A stretch of 64,000 nt of DNA from Mariprofundus micogutta (GCF_001895085.1 NZ_BDFD01000007.1:50465-114464), one strand, 5' to 3'; shown: positions 36,980-45,526, counted from the first letter of the stretch. Numbers and translations are program-made. Notes: generated by a model from the letters alone, not told the origin.

Positions 36980-37143
36980 GCCGCACCTCCATGCTCCTCA
37001 CCATCATTGCGAGCTTTGCCCGTCCAAACGGCAGTCCTGCCTTTTTGTGCAACACTCTGCGAGCGCGCAATAGTGCGTGTAGCTTTGGCAATTCCGCTAT
37101 CGTGAAGTGAGAGCACCACTGCTTGCTCCTGAAAGAATATCAT
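36976..37143 (-). CDS. Putative 55-residue protein between the MFP and RND genes
   Basis: The gap between the adaptor and permease genes is one open frame. It starts with ATG two bases after the adaptor stop, preceded by AGGAAC, and its TGA overlaps the RND start codon as ATGA. The product (starts MIFFQEQAVVLSLHD, ends DGEEHGGAA) has no membrane segment or known motif; it is basic in the middle. The end-to-end fit supports a coupled small gene, but 55 open codons can occur by chance. Confidence 0.35.
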   Translation of the reverse strand: MIFFQEQAVVLSLHDSGIAKATRTIARSQSVAQKGRTAVWTGKARNDGEEHGGAA

Positions 37144-37145
37144 CT

Positions 37146-38294
37146 TTACTGTTCCTGTGGTTTGGGTGCTGCATCATTTGCCGGCAGCACCTCATTATTA
37201 ATAATCAGAGGCGTGCCGTTCTTCAATTTCATTTGCCCGGAGGTCACAACCAACTCACCCGGCTTGAGCCCATCAAGAATCGCAACCTGATCGCCGCGCT
37301 TGTCCCCGGTTTTCACAAACAACTGCTGTGCTACGGGCAAAGCTTTCTCTTCCGTATCAGCTGCAGCCTCGACTTCCCTGGCTACAAACAGCGTTGAACC
37401 ATAGGCATTAAAGCTGATCGCTGTCTGTGGCAGCGTTAGTAATTTTTCAGGAGATCCCGTTTCAATCTTAACATTCACGAACATGCCCGGCAGCAATATG
37501 CCGTCAGCATTATCGATGAGCCCTTCAACCCTTACATTTCGTGTGCTCTGATCGACAATATTGTTGATCGTGGTGATTTTCCCGGCTACCGGATCTGCCC
37601 CGGACTGTTGCAGCAGAATATTGATATTCTGCCCCTGCTTCAGCTTCTCAACATGCTTCTGCGGCATATTAAAATCTACGTACAGCGCTCTGATATTCTG
37701 CAACGACACAATCTTGTCTGCCGGATTGAGATACTGACCCGGATTCAATGTACTGACACCAAGACGTCCGGCAAAAGGGGCAAGAATCCGTTTTTTATCG
37801 ATAATGGCCTGCTGCTGTGCCTGCTGTGCCCGTTTACTGGTTAATTCCGCTTCAGAGGCATCCAGCTGAGCCTTGCTGATCGCATGCACTTTAAACTGTC
37901 TCTGATCCCGCTTGAAATTGATCTCGGCCAGCTTGCGGCTTGCACGCAGTGATTCCAGCTGCGCCAGTTCTTCAGCACTATTCAGTTCTAATAACAGATC
38001 ACCTTTTTTGACCACCTCACCCGATTTGAAATGCACTTTTTTTACAATTCCGGCAATTTCAGCACTGATCTCCACACCCTGAACGGCTCGCAGGCTACCG
38101 ACAGCGCTGAGTTGAGGTTGCCACTCTTGTTCAGTGACCTGCATGGCTGTGACCGTAGCCGGTGGCTGAGCATTAGAAGAGAGAAACTGTTTCATCATAC
38201 TGGCTACAAACATCTGATAGCCGATGATCGCAGCAAACACGAAGCCGACGATGGCCAACATAATGGTCATCCGTTTACGCATAGGTTTTTTCAT
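37146..38294 (-). CDS. RND efflux periplasmic adaptor (membrane fusion protein)
   Basis: Links the RND permease to the outer-membrane channel. A protein of 382 residues with an N-terminal membrane anchor (residues 9-32) instead of a lipobox, a barrel-sandwich hybrid (VEISAEIAGIVKKVHFKSG-type), an alpha-helical hairpin (about 125-185), the second lipoyl half (APFAGRLGVS) and a beta-barrel plus membrane-proximal domain. The start ATG overlaps the outer-membrane gene stop (ATGA). Confidence 0.92.
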   Translation of the reverse strand: MKKPMRKRMTIMLAIVGFVFAAIIGYQMFVASMMKQFLSSNAQPPATVTAMQVTEQEWQPQLSAVGSLRAVQGVEISAEIAGIVKKVHFKSGEVVKKGDLLLELNSAEELAQLESLRASRKLAEINFKRDQRQFKVHAISKAQLDASEAELTSKRAQQAQQQAIIDKKRILAPFAGRLGVSTLNPGQYLNPADKIVSLQNIRALYVDFNMPQKHVEKLKQGQNINILLQQSGADPVAGKITTINNIVDQSTRNVRVEGLIDNADGILLPGMFVNVKIETGSPEKLLTLPQTAISFNAYGSTLFVAREVEAAADTEEKALPVAQQLFVKTGDKRGDQVAILDGLKPGELVVTSGQMKLKNGTPLIINNEVLPANDAAPKPQEQ

Positions 38295-39787
38295 AGTTGT
38301 TTCTCCGTATTCGTTTCATCATCCTGAACTGTCTGGACAGCACCCTGATTCCACCAGCCACCACCAAGCGCATACATCAGTGCAGCGGTATCCGTATAAA
38401 GGGCTGCGCGTGCCTTAATCAGGCTGATTTTTGATTCCTGATACTGTTGCTGGGCATTGAGCAGTGTCAGCAAGCTCACCGCCCCCTGCTCATGCTGAAG
38501 GTTCACCAGTTCCAGCGTCTCAGATGCCATCTGCTCTGACTGTTTTTCCAGTTCCAGCTGCCGCCCATCCACCTGTAGTGCTAACAGTGCATCCGCCACG
38601 TCCTGAAAGGCGAGCAGAACACTGCTCCGGTACTCGGCTGCGACCTGTTCAAATCCGGCTATCGCGGCACGTTTTCTGGCATGCAGTTCTCCAGCCCTGA
38701 ACAACGGCTGCAAAATACCTGCTCCCAAACCCCATATAGCTGTGCCGGCACTGAACAGGTCGGCAAGCTTCACCGCTTCTGTACCATAACTGCCCGACAG
38801 GCCGATATTGGGATAGAGGTTTGCGGTAGCGATACCGACTTGTGCACTGGCCTGATGCAGGAGTGCTTCTGCAGCCCTCACATCAGCCCGCTGACGTGTC
38901 AGGGTTGAAGGAAGTGTCACCGGAATTTGTTGCGGCTGGTTCAATGTATCGAATGCAAATTTCGGCAGGTTCATGTCACCCGGCATCTTTCCGACCAGTG
39001 TTGCCAGCTGATGTCTGGTTTGAGCCAGGGCTTTTTGTAGTGCAGGTAACTGCGTACGTCTTTGCGCCAGAGATGTGCGCTGACTCAATAGATCCGCTTT
39101 AGCCATCACGCCAATCTCGAACTGCAATTCTGCGACCTTCAGGTTCTCGGCTTCTGCAGTGATAATCTCCTGCATAGCAGTGATCTGCTCGCGCAAAGAA
39201 GCTTCATTGATAGCAGTGGTCACGATATTGGTGGTCAATGTGATCTGAGCCGCCTGCAGCTGAAAGCGCTCAAATTCAACCTGTGCCAGACCTGCTTCCA
39301 GATAGCGCTGACCCCCGCCAAACAGATCAATGCTGTAACTGATATCCACTGAAGCAGTGTGCACCGCAAACTGGCTGCCATTGCCCGGGTTACCAAATGC
39401 AGCGCCGGATATCTTCTGTCTAGAACTGCTCAGGCTTGCATCTACAGAAGGAAAAAGAATGGATGAGTGGTCGGCGCTGAATGACTCTTCAGCAGCTTTC
39501 AATCTGGCCCTGGCTGCTGCCAGTGTGGGGCTCTCTTGCAGCCCCAGCGTCACTAACTGCTCCAGATCTTTAGATTCAAACAACTGCCACCACAATGCAG
39601 GAACAGTATCACTCTGAACCAGTTTCGGTTGATCCGGAGCAACGTCGAGTTTCAATGCTGCTTGCTCACTGGAATACTGTTTCACTGAACTTGCCTGAGG
39701 TGACTGGAAGTCGGGGCCTACCGCACAGCCGGCGATCATCAGAACAGACAACAATGGCAAGGCCGCATTACGCTTTGGCATACTCAT
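38291..39787 (-). CDS. RND outer-membrane lipoprotein channel, NodT/OprM family
   Basis: The outer-membrane exit duct of the efflux system. A signal peptide with the lipobox IAGC (Cys near residue 21) is followed by CAVGPDFQSP, the usual NodT-family start. Two outer-membrane efflux repeats follow (about 65-250 and 275-460), with the family pattern LRARVAAA-like helices and NLYPNIGLSGSYG. It overlaps tetR upstream and the adaptor gene downstream by four bases each. Confidence 0.92.
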   Translation of the reverse strand: MSMPKRNAALPLLSVLMIAGCAVGPDFQSPQASSVKQYSSEQAALKLDVAPDQPKLVQSDTVPALWWQLFESKDLEQLVTLGLQESPTLAAARARLKAAEESFSADHSSILFPSVDASLSSSRQKISGAAFGNPGNGSQFAVHTASVDISYSIDLFGGGQRYLEAGLAQVEFERFQLQAAQITLTTNIVTTAINEASLREQITAMQEIITAEAENLKVAELQFEIGVMAKADLLSQRTSLAQRRTQLPALQKALAQTRHQLATLVGKMPGDMNLPKFAFDTLNQPQQIPVTLPSTLTRQRADVRAAEALLHQASAQVGIATANLYPNIGLSGSYGTEAVKLADLFSAGTAIWGLGAGILQPLFRAGELHARKRAAIAGFEQVAAEYRSSVLLAFQDVADALLALQVDGRQLELEKQSEQMASETLELVNLQHEQGAVSLLTLLNAQQQYQESKISLIKARAALYTDTAALMYALGGGWWNQGAVQTVQDDETNTEKQL

Positions 39788-40533
39788 AAGCTCTTTTCTC
39801 CGTTAGCAAACCATGTCGTTTGATTGATGCACTGCTGTGCAACAGTTTTGCAGCGTTCAAATACAGCATCCGGATGTACTTCCTGCCAGCCATAACCTTT
39901 AAGAAAATTGCTGTAGTTGGTGGCAAAGTGGATATAACTCTCATCACCACTCTCAGGGCAGAGAGTGCTGGCATAACCGGATTGCGCGGTACTGGACAGT
40001 CCCACGCACAGGCCCCACATGCCGTGGGTCAGGTGATGCGCTAACTGTTCAGTCTGGGCATGATTCAGCTTCTCATATCCATCCAGACTCTTCTCAATCG
40101 CTTCCAGCACAATATCCAGAAACATATTCGCCAACTCAACGTGTAACTCGTTCAATTCATGTGCGCGCTGCTTGGTTGCCCTGCGCCAGACTGACGACAT
40201 CAGTGAGAGGTTATCGATCTCGATCAGATCGGGATGATTTCTTGAAAGCTGCCAACTGCACTGGGCCACAGTAATGATTTTTTCAATGGCGGGTATGGGC
40301 TGCGTGGCAATGGCGTTAAACAGTACCTGATGCTCCTGAACCAGTGCCTGAGCACAGGCCACCAGAAGATCCTCTTTGCTCTCAAAGTGTGAGTAGATGG
40401 TACCCATTGAATACTTGGTCTCTTTGGCAACATCAGCCATGCGCAACGCAAGAAAACCACGCTCAGACAACAACTCGATTGTCCTTTCAATAATCTCTTT
40501 CTCACGTAACTCCCGCTTCTCTCGTCGCAGCAT
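39784..40533 (-). CDS. TetR-family regulator of the efflux operon
   Basis: An N-terminal helix-turn-helix (about residues 15-60; ALRMADVAKETKYSMGTIYSHFESKEDLL) is followed by an all-helical ligand-binding domain. It is the first gene of the operon tetR-OMF-MFP-small ORF-RND, so it probably represses its own transcript until a substrate of the pump binds. ATG 40533 is chosen over GTG 40539 because AGG lies at a better distance. A perfect palindrome lies 20 bases upstream. Confidence 0.9.
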   Translation of the reverse strand: MLRREKRELREKEIIERTIELLSERGFLALRMADVAKETKYSMGTIYSHFESKEDLLVACAQALVQEHQVLFNAIATQPIPAIEKIITVAQCSWQLSRNHPDLIEIDNLSLMSSVWRRATKQRAHELNELHVELANMFLDIVLEAIEKSLDGYEKLNHAQTEQLAHHLTHGMWGLCVGLSSTAQSGYASTLCPESGDESYIHFATNYSNFLKGYGWQEVHPDAVFERCKTVAQQCINQTTWFANGEKSL

Positions 40534-40552
40534 ATTCACCTCATCAAAAAAA

Positions 40553-40565
40553 CGAATAATATTCG
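40553..40565. promoter_or_regulatory. Candidate TetR operator
   Basis: CGAATAATATTCG is a perfect 13-base palindrome (6-1-6) centred 26 bases upstream of the tetR ATG, in an AT-rich stretch suitable for a promoter. Position and symmetry fit autoregulation by the TetR protein. Binding is inferred. Confidence 0.45.
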
Positions 40566-40740
40566 AACAATGCTCAAAAAATCAACCATTATCTTTTTAT
40601 GCATTACATCAGAGGTAGTGAATTACTATTGCACGGCGCCTGAGAAGACAAAAATTTCTGGAGATAACCTGCCGCCACAGGTGGACGCGTTGTCAGAGGC
40701 AGCTTGGATAATTACAAGCGCTTATGCAGGTGCCCGCTAT

Positions 40741-41169
40741 TCAAGCTTCCGGCTCAGCCAGCGGAGGCTGCCCCTGTTTTTTGCGCATACTGTTTACGCT
40801 GCTGAAAATAAGAGGTTTGCGGATAATCCAGCACTCCAGTCTGTATTTACCCGGATAGTTCATAATCATCAGACCGAACAGAATACTTAACAGTCCCTGC
40901 CCCGGTGTGAATAACATAATGATACCGGCAAGCAGCAACACTGCGCCGAGGATGTTTTTCAACACGAGCAGCAGCAACTCAAAGATTGGATGCCGGGAAC
41001 TCTGACTCATGCGATGACGGCCGTGATGGGTGAAATAGTCCACCGGAATGCGTGCAACAATAAATGGCATGGCAGCAAGGCTGATGACAAACATGGCAAC
41101 AGAACCCACGGCAACCCACCAGCCCCAAGCATCGAAAAATTCCGAAATAAACATCCAGATGGATTCCAT
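40741..41169 (-). CDS. Small membrane protein, PGPGW-like family
   Basis: A 142-residue inner-membrane protein with an N-terminal hydrophobic segment (WWVAVGSVAMFVISLAAMPF), a basic loop, then two helices around the turn TPGQGLLSILFG. This resembles the PGPGW family of putative membrane proteins of unknown function, though the motif here is PGQG. The C-terminus is cytosolic and basic. It begins at the stop of the RquA-like gene (TGATG overlap). The GTG just before this ATG could also be used. Confidence 0.65.
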   Translation of the reverse strand: MESIWMFISEFFDAWGWWVAVGSVAMFVISLAAMPFIVARIPVDYFTHHGRHRMSQSSRHPIFELLLLVLKNILGAVLLLAGIIMLFTPGQGLLSILFGLMIMNYPGKYRLECWIIRKPLIFSSVNSMRKKQGQPPLAEPEA

Positions 41170-41897
41170 CACTGTGTTTCTATCCCTTGTTCATCCATCG
41201 ATAAATTGCGCACCCTGAATTCGGTGACGCGATAGAATGAGGCAAAGATGCTTTGATGTGAGACGATTTCAACGCTTTTATTAAAGGGCCGGCCCAGCTC
41301 ATTGAACAGCGCTTCAATATCTTCATGCCAGAAACTGTAGAGGAACGGCTCCAGGCTAGTGGTGATCCAGCGAGTCAGAGGAAAACGATACAGCCAGTGT
41401 CTGCTGGGTAGTGTGCCGTACTCGGTCAGGATCAATGAGCCGCCGACCTGAAGTGTGCGCATGACTTCCGAAAGCGTGTTGCAGCGAGCCTCGTGTGGCA
41501 TTTCATGCAGCAGGAAAAACAGCACAATGGTGGAAAAACTGTCTTCCCTGTAAGCCAACTGTTCGGCATTCATTCGCGTTGCACATAATTTCTGACCAGC
41601 TTCCACCTTGCTTGCAGCCAACTCCAGCTGCACTTCGGCTACATCCGTGATGTGAAGCGGTGCAGGCAATACTTGCCTGATCAGATTCGGCGTCAGGGAG
41701 CCGTACACACAGGTGAGCTGCAATACCCTTTGCAGTGGCGCTTTCTTCATGCACTCAAGTGTCGCAGACATCAGCCTGTTGTACTGCCCGAAGAGAATGG
41801 CATTGATAATCGGCTGATGATCAAAAAACCAGACCGATCTCGGCCATAGATATGCCCACCAGTAATAGCGCACCAGATATAGCGGTTTGCCATCCAT
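41169..41897 (-). CDS. rquA: RquA-like rhodoquinone biosynthesis enzyme
   Basis: A class I methyltransferase-fold protein of 242 residues. The N-terminal YYWWAYLWPRSVWFFDHQ, the variant motif I LQLTCVYGSLTP (which replaces the usual GxGxG), LFFLLHEMP and the late SLEPFLY...FWHED agree with my memory of RquA, which replaces a methoxy group of ubiquinone with an amino group to make rhodoquinone. That cofactor supports fumarate reduction under low oxygen. The start is uncertain: ATG 41897 suits the family N-terminus but lacks a ribosome site, and the frame is open to 41966 inside the antiporter gene. A generic methyltransferase remains possible. Confidence 0.62.
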   Translation of the reverse strand: MDGKPLYLVRYYWWAYLWPRSVWFFDHQPIINAILFGQYNRLMSATLECMKKAPLQRVLQLTCVYGSLTPNLIRQVLPAPLHITDVAEVQLELAASKVEAGQKLCATRMNAEQLAYREDSFSTIVLFFLLHEMPHEARCNTLSEVMRTLQVGGSLILTEYGTLPSRHWLYRFPLTRWITTSLEPFLYSFWHEDIEALFNELGRPFNKSVEIVSHQSIFASFYRVTEFRVRNLSMDEQGIETQ

Positions 41898-41913
41898 AAA
41901 ATGACGATAAAGC

Positions 41914-43146
41914 TTAAACACCCGAGATCGAATCCTTATCCGGCACAAGATGACCATAACGACCATAAAACCACTTCAGTATAAATGGCGGCAATACAGT
42001 TGTAGCGGCAATGGTAATGATCATCACTGCATACATATCATTGTCAAACACGCCCGATACCCGACCAAGTTCGGCAAAGATCAGGCCCACTTCTGCACGC
42101 GGTATCATCGCAAGTCCTACCGCCCAGCGAAACGGGTTCGACTCTTTAAGCATCGCAGCACCGGCTAATTTACTCAGCATGGCCCAGACGATAAACAGGA
42201 AGCTCATCATCAATATAGACGCCGAGCTCCAGTCCACCTCCTGAAGGTTCAGCGACAGACCAACTACAACAAAGAATATCGGCGTGAATAGTTGAATAAT
42301 CGGACGCATCGAGTGGCCAATCCTGCGTACAAATTTTCCATCTGATTGCATCAGAGCAGCACCGAAAGGCAGGAAAAAACGACGGGAAAGAGCCAGGCCG
42401 GCAGCAAAACCGCCCAGCAGGGCCGGTGCACCCACCAGATGTGCCAGCCATGCGAAAAATAGCACCAGCGTCACAATAGTCGTGGGAATAAGTCCGGAAA
42501 TTTTGCTCTTTTTATCATAGCGACCAATGGTTTCCGCCATCAGCTTGGCGACTATAGGGGCAAGAATCATAAATATTGCAATAAAGATCAGCACCTTACT
42601 GATATTGGTCAGGCTGATTCCACCGTACACTGAGAATTCATACAGTACGGCTAGCAGAACTACACCAAGCACATCATCCAGAACGGCAGCACCAAGAACG
42701 ACCTGTGCTTCGGGTGACTTGTGACGCTTCAGATCACGCAATACGCGCACCGTCACACCAATACTGGTTGCCGTAAGCGTCCCACCGGCAAACAGCGACA
42801 GCAGCAGCGGCAAATCAAACAACCAGTAACTTAAGGCAAAACCGCCAACAAATGGTGCAACAAAACCACCGATGGCGACTAGCGAAGCCTTGTGACCAGT
42901 TTTCACCAGTCTGGAAAGATTCGTATCAAGTCCAACTTCAAATAGCAGAAAAATAAGGCCTATTTCGGCCAGCGTCTGGATAATATCGTTGAGTTCAACC
43001 CAACCAAGCAGGCTCGGACCCAGAATAATACCGGCAAGCATTTCGCCCATAACCGGCGGCACTTTCAGCCATGCTGCCGTCTCGCCCAGAACTCGTGCAA
43101 ACAGCAAAATAAGCACCAGCGACAGGAATATTGCTCCGGCTTCCAG
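41914..43146 (-). CDS. CPA2-family Na+/K+:proton antiporter, start unclear
   Basis: A membrane antiporter of about 400 residues with 12 segments and no RCK domain; PPVMGEMLAGIILGPSLLGW and ATSIGVTVRVLRDL are CPA2 patterns. The frame is closed upstream by a TAG at about 43156. No ATG lies before the first membrane helix, and the first ordinary start (GTG 43116) cuts into that helix and has no ribosome site. A CTG at 43146 with AGGGG six bases upstream would give the whole helix (LEAGAIFLSLVLILLFARVLG), so a CTG start is proposed. Confidence 0.75.
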   Translation of the reverse strand: MEAGAIFLSLVLILLFARVLGETAAWLKVPPVMGEMLAGIILGPSLLGWVELNDIIQTLAEIGLIFLLFEVGLDTNLSRLVKTGHKASLVAIGGFVAPFVGGFALSYWLFDLPLLLSLFAGGTLTATSIGVTVRVLRDLKRHKSPEAQVVLGAAVLDDVLGVVLLAVLYEFSVYGGISLTNISKVLIFIAIFMILAPIVAKLMAETIGRYDKKSKISGLIPTTIVTLVLFFAWLAHLVGAPALLGGFAAGLALSRRFFLPFGAALMQSDGKFVRRIGHSMRPIIQLFTPIFFVVVGLSLNLQEVDWSSASILMMSFLFIVWAMLSKLAGAAMLKESNPFRWAVGLAMIPRAEVGLIFAELGRVSGVFDNDMYAVMIITIAATTVLPPFILKWFYGRYGHLVPDKDSISGV

Positions 43147-43182
43147 CGCTAACCCCTATATGCCTGTTATGAGTATCATAAA

Positions 43183-43644
43183 CTAGACTTCTGTTTTTTC
43201 CGGCAACCTGCAGATGATATCACGTGCTGAAATGATACCGATCAGCCTCCCGGCCTCATCCACCACAAGAATATTACGAGAGTCACCCTTCAAGTGAGTC
43301 AACATGGCAGCAACCGCACTGGTCGGCATATCGCCTTTCACCTCATCGAAATTCCGCTCAAGCACATCACTGACCTGACGATCCAGCTCGGCAGCCAGAT
43401 TATTGTATACCGATTCAATATCCGGGCCTGCTTTCATCACAGCCAGCAGTTCATCAGATGCATAGCGGGGCACTGCACAGTGCAAAATGGAGCGGGAGGT
43501 AACGATACCGACAGGTTTTCCCTGATCATCAATCACAGGAAAATCATGCAGGCTAGATTCCTGAAACAGAGCAATCGCATCTCTTACCGTTGCCCCCAAC
43601 TGGAGACTGACTAAATCGGTGCTCATTACATTTTTAGCAAGCAT
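43183..43644 (-). CDS. CBS domain pair protein
   Basis: A cytosolic 153-residue protein made of two CBS domains (about 8-60 and 95-150; ATVRDAIALFQESSLHDFPVID and RNILVVDEAGRLIGIISARD-like patterns). Such pairs bind adenine nucleotides and often regulate a neighbouring transporter or enzyme. It lies just upstream of the CPA2 antiporter on the same strand, so it may gate that antiporter (inference). ATG 43644 is preferred because AGGAG lies six bases before it. Confidence 0.88.
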   Translation of the reverse strand: MLAKNVMSTDLVSLQLGATVRDAIALFQESSLHDFPVIDDQGKPVGIVTSRSILHCAVPRYASDELLAVMKAGPDIESVYNNLAAELDRQVSDVLERNFDEVKGDMPTSAVAAMLTHLKGDSRNILVVDEAGRLIGIISARDIICRLPEKTEV

Positions 43645-43824
43645 TGGCATCTCCTGTACTGTTCAAGCTTACACTGACTATAACACTTGTAGAGCACATC
43701 ATAAAGCCTGCGACGCTGCAAGTTTTTCAGCGCCATACCAACTCAAAGCAGCCGCACTATTAAACTTAGTGACCAACATCACATACGCAGAAAACCGGCA
43801 CCTTAACATTCGCTCCATCAGGGA

Positions 43825-43842
43825 GGGGAAGTCACATTCCCC
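43825..43842. repeat. Inverted repeat upstream of the small secreted gene
   Basis: GGGGAA-GTCACA-TTCCCC forms a perfect 6-bp stem with a six-base loop, ending 22 bases before ATG 43865. It may be a 5' leader hairpin or a protein-binding site. No poly-T follows, so it is not a terminator. Confidence 0.4.
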
Positions 43843-43864
43843 AATAACAATTGAGGGAATATTT

Positions 43865-44056
43865 ATGCGATATATAGCAATGTGTGCCATTTTGAGTTTG
43901 TCATTTTTAGCAGCTGTGCAGGTATCTAATGCTCAGACTGAGACTTCTGAAACCACTGTTTCCAGCACGAATGTTGTTACAGCTTCATCTTCTGAAGCGC
44001 TGCTGCCGGTTTCAGCAGCCCAGGTCATGATTTACCACCGCAGCCTGTCTATCTAA
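43865..44056 (+). CDS. Small secreted protein, 63 residues, unknown function
   Basis: I do not recognise this protein. The N-terminus is a clear signal peptide (MRYIAMCAILSLSFLAAVQVSNA), leaving a mature peptide of about 40 residues rich in Ser and Thr with no Cys. GAGGGA lies about eight bases before the ATG. The gene stands alone on the plus strand between minus-strand genes, with a leader hairpin before it and a strong terminator after it. These signals argue that it is a real, separately expressed gene. Confidence 0.6.
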   Translation: MRYIAMCAILSLSFLAAVQVSNAQTETSETTVSSTNVVTASSSEALLPVSAAQVMIYHRSLSI

Positions 44057-44097
44057 TCCTGGAGGCCCTCACCCCCCCATCCCGGGGCTTCCATGTA

Positions 44098-44128
44098 CGG
44101 CGTCTGGATTTATCCAGGCGCCGTTTTT
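44098..44128 (+). terminator. Intrinsic terminator after the small secreted gene
   Basis: An 11-bp stem (CGGCGTCTGGA with TCCAGGCGCCG, one G-U type mismatch) with a TTTA loop is followed by five T residues. It lies 42 bases past the stop at 44056 and 17 bases before the convergent arsC stop. Confidence 0.85.
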
Positions 44129-44144
44129 CTTTGTTCTGACTGAC

Positions 44145-44558
44145 TCATGCCTGATTCACAAAACCTTCTATACGGACGCGTATCTGGTCGCGGACTCTGC
44201 GAAATTCAGCCATAACCTCTGCTTCTGTGCCATCTGCTTGCGCAGGGTCATCGAATGGCCAGTGCTCTTTTTTGCATGTCACAGGAAGTTCAGGGCAAAA
44301 CGTATCAGCATGACCACAAACAGTGACCAGCAGATCGAGCTGATGAAACAATCCGGGATCCAGTATTTCTGATTCCTGCCTGGTAATATCCACGCCGGCC
44401 TCCTGCATTACGGCAAGCGCCCTCGGATTTTTACCATGCGCCTCAATGCCGGCGGAATAGACTTCAAAGTCATGACCACCGAGTGCTTTTAACCAACCCT
44501 CAGCCATCTGAGAACGACACGAATTTCCTGTACAGAGAAACAATACTCTTTGATTCAT
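44145..44558 (-). CDS. arsC: Arsenate reductase, thioredoxin-coupled
   Basis: Reduces arsenate to arsenite. A low-molecular-weight phosphatase fold of 137 residues with the CX5R loop C9-TGNSC-R15 and the redox pair C81 and C88, one residue off the C10/C82/C89 set of staphylococcal pI258 ArsC. This class takes electrons from thioredoxin. The frame is open to 44594, but ATG 44558 with GGGGG upstream fits the family start. It is the last gene of the arsenic island and is convergent with the small secreted gene. Confidence 0.93.
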   Translation of the reverse strand: MNQRVLFLCTGNSCRSQMAEGWLKALGGHDFEVYSAGIEAHGKNPRALAVMQEAGVDITRQESEILDPGLFHQLDLLVTVCGHADTFCPELPVTCKKEHWPFDDPAQADGTEAEVMAEFRRVRDQIRVRIEGFVNQA

Positions 44559-44698
44559 AATCACCCCCGATGAATGATGCGAGTAGGTCGACAAGGGGTA
44601 AGATTTCTTACTACTTCTTACTGAACACCATCAATAATAAGCACAAAGCCGCAGGAGATCTTTAATCATACCATTGTGTGTTCTAATCAAGTTGTTTA

Positions 44699-45526
44699 TC
44701 ACAAAGGAACATAGCCTAAACGATCCACTAATTTCTGACCTTTGTTCGACAGCACAAAGTTAACAAAATCCCGCACATGGGCTGGAGCATCGTCTGCTAA
44801 CAATAAATTGAGATTGCGTGATAATGGATAAGTTCCGTTAACAATTGACTCTCGAGTTGGATGGATAAGTTTGCCATTGATCATCAATGGTACCCGATGA
44901 GCCTGCTCATTAGGATAATTCGAGCCAATATATGCAATAGCCTGATCACTTGCTTTGATTAATGTTTGAACATGCTTGTAACTTCCTACTGTCACTGGTT
45001 TGAAATCTTTTTTAACCTCGACACCCTTTAAAATATGACGATCAAATATGTATCGGCCACCATGCCCATGTCCCAAATGAATCGCCAAAATCAATCGGTC
45101 GGGGCCACCAACCTCTTGCCAATTTGTAATCTTTCCCTGATAGATATTTATCAGGTCTCGGATATCAATTTTAAAAAGGCCTGTAGTGAGAAAAACAGCG
45201 TCAGAAATGACTGGAATTACGGCATCATAAGCAAAGGGAACAACCTTTATTTTCTCAATATCTGATAACTCTTTCGTGCTAAGGTTTCTACTCATCATGC
45301 CGATATGAACCCGCCCGTTCTTTGCCATCAAGTATCCAACTTGTGATCCGCCACCTGAAATGGAAAAAGTGATATCAGGATGAGTTTTAGAATACAATTT
45401 AGCTGCGGCTTCAATATAATTCATCACGCTGGTCGAGCCTGCCAGGGTAATGTTACCAGCCGAAGCTGACTGAAGGGCAACAAACAACATCATGGTCAAG
45501 ATCAGTATGTACTTCAGTGTTTTCAT
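44699..45526 (-). CDS. PstS-like phosphate (or arsenate) binding protein
   Basis: A periplasmic binding protein of 275 residues with a signal peptide (LILTMMLFVALQSASA) and the PstS oxyanion-loop pattern: AGSTSVMNY at the N-terminus and SGGGSQVGY. Later features SRNLS and ITNWQEVGG are also PstS-like. No PstABC permease genes are near. In this island it may bind arsenate or phosphate for sensing or buffering (inference). AAGGGG precedes the ATG. It lies between arsC and the thiol-redox genes and looks AT-rich. Confidence 0.8.
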   Translation of the reverse strand: MKTLKYILILTMMLFVALQSASAGNITLAGSTSVMNYIEAAAKLYSKTHPDITFSISGGGSQVGYLMAKNGRVHIGMMSRNLSTKELSDIEKIKVVPFAYDAVIPVISDAVFLTTGLFKIDIRDLINIYQGKITNWQEVGGPDRLILAIHLGHGHGGRYIFDRHILKGVEVKKDFKPVTVGSYKHVQTLIKASDQAIAYIGSNYPNEQAHRVPLMINGKLIHPTRESIVNGTYPLSRNLNLLLADDAPAHVRDFVNFVLSNKGQKLVDRLGYVPL

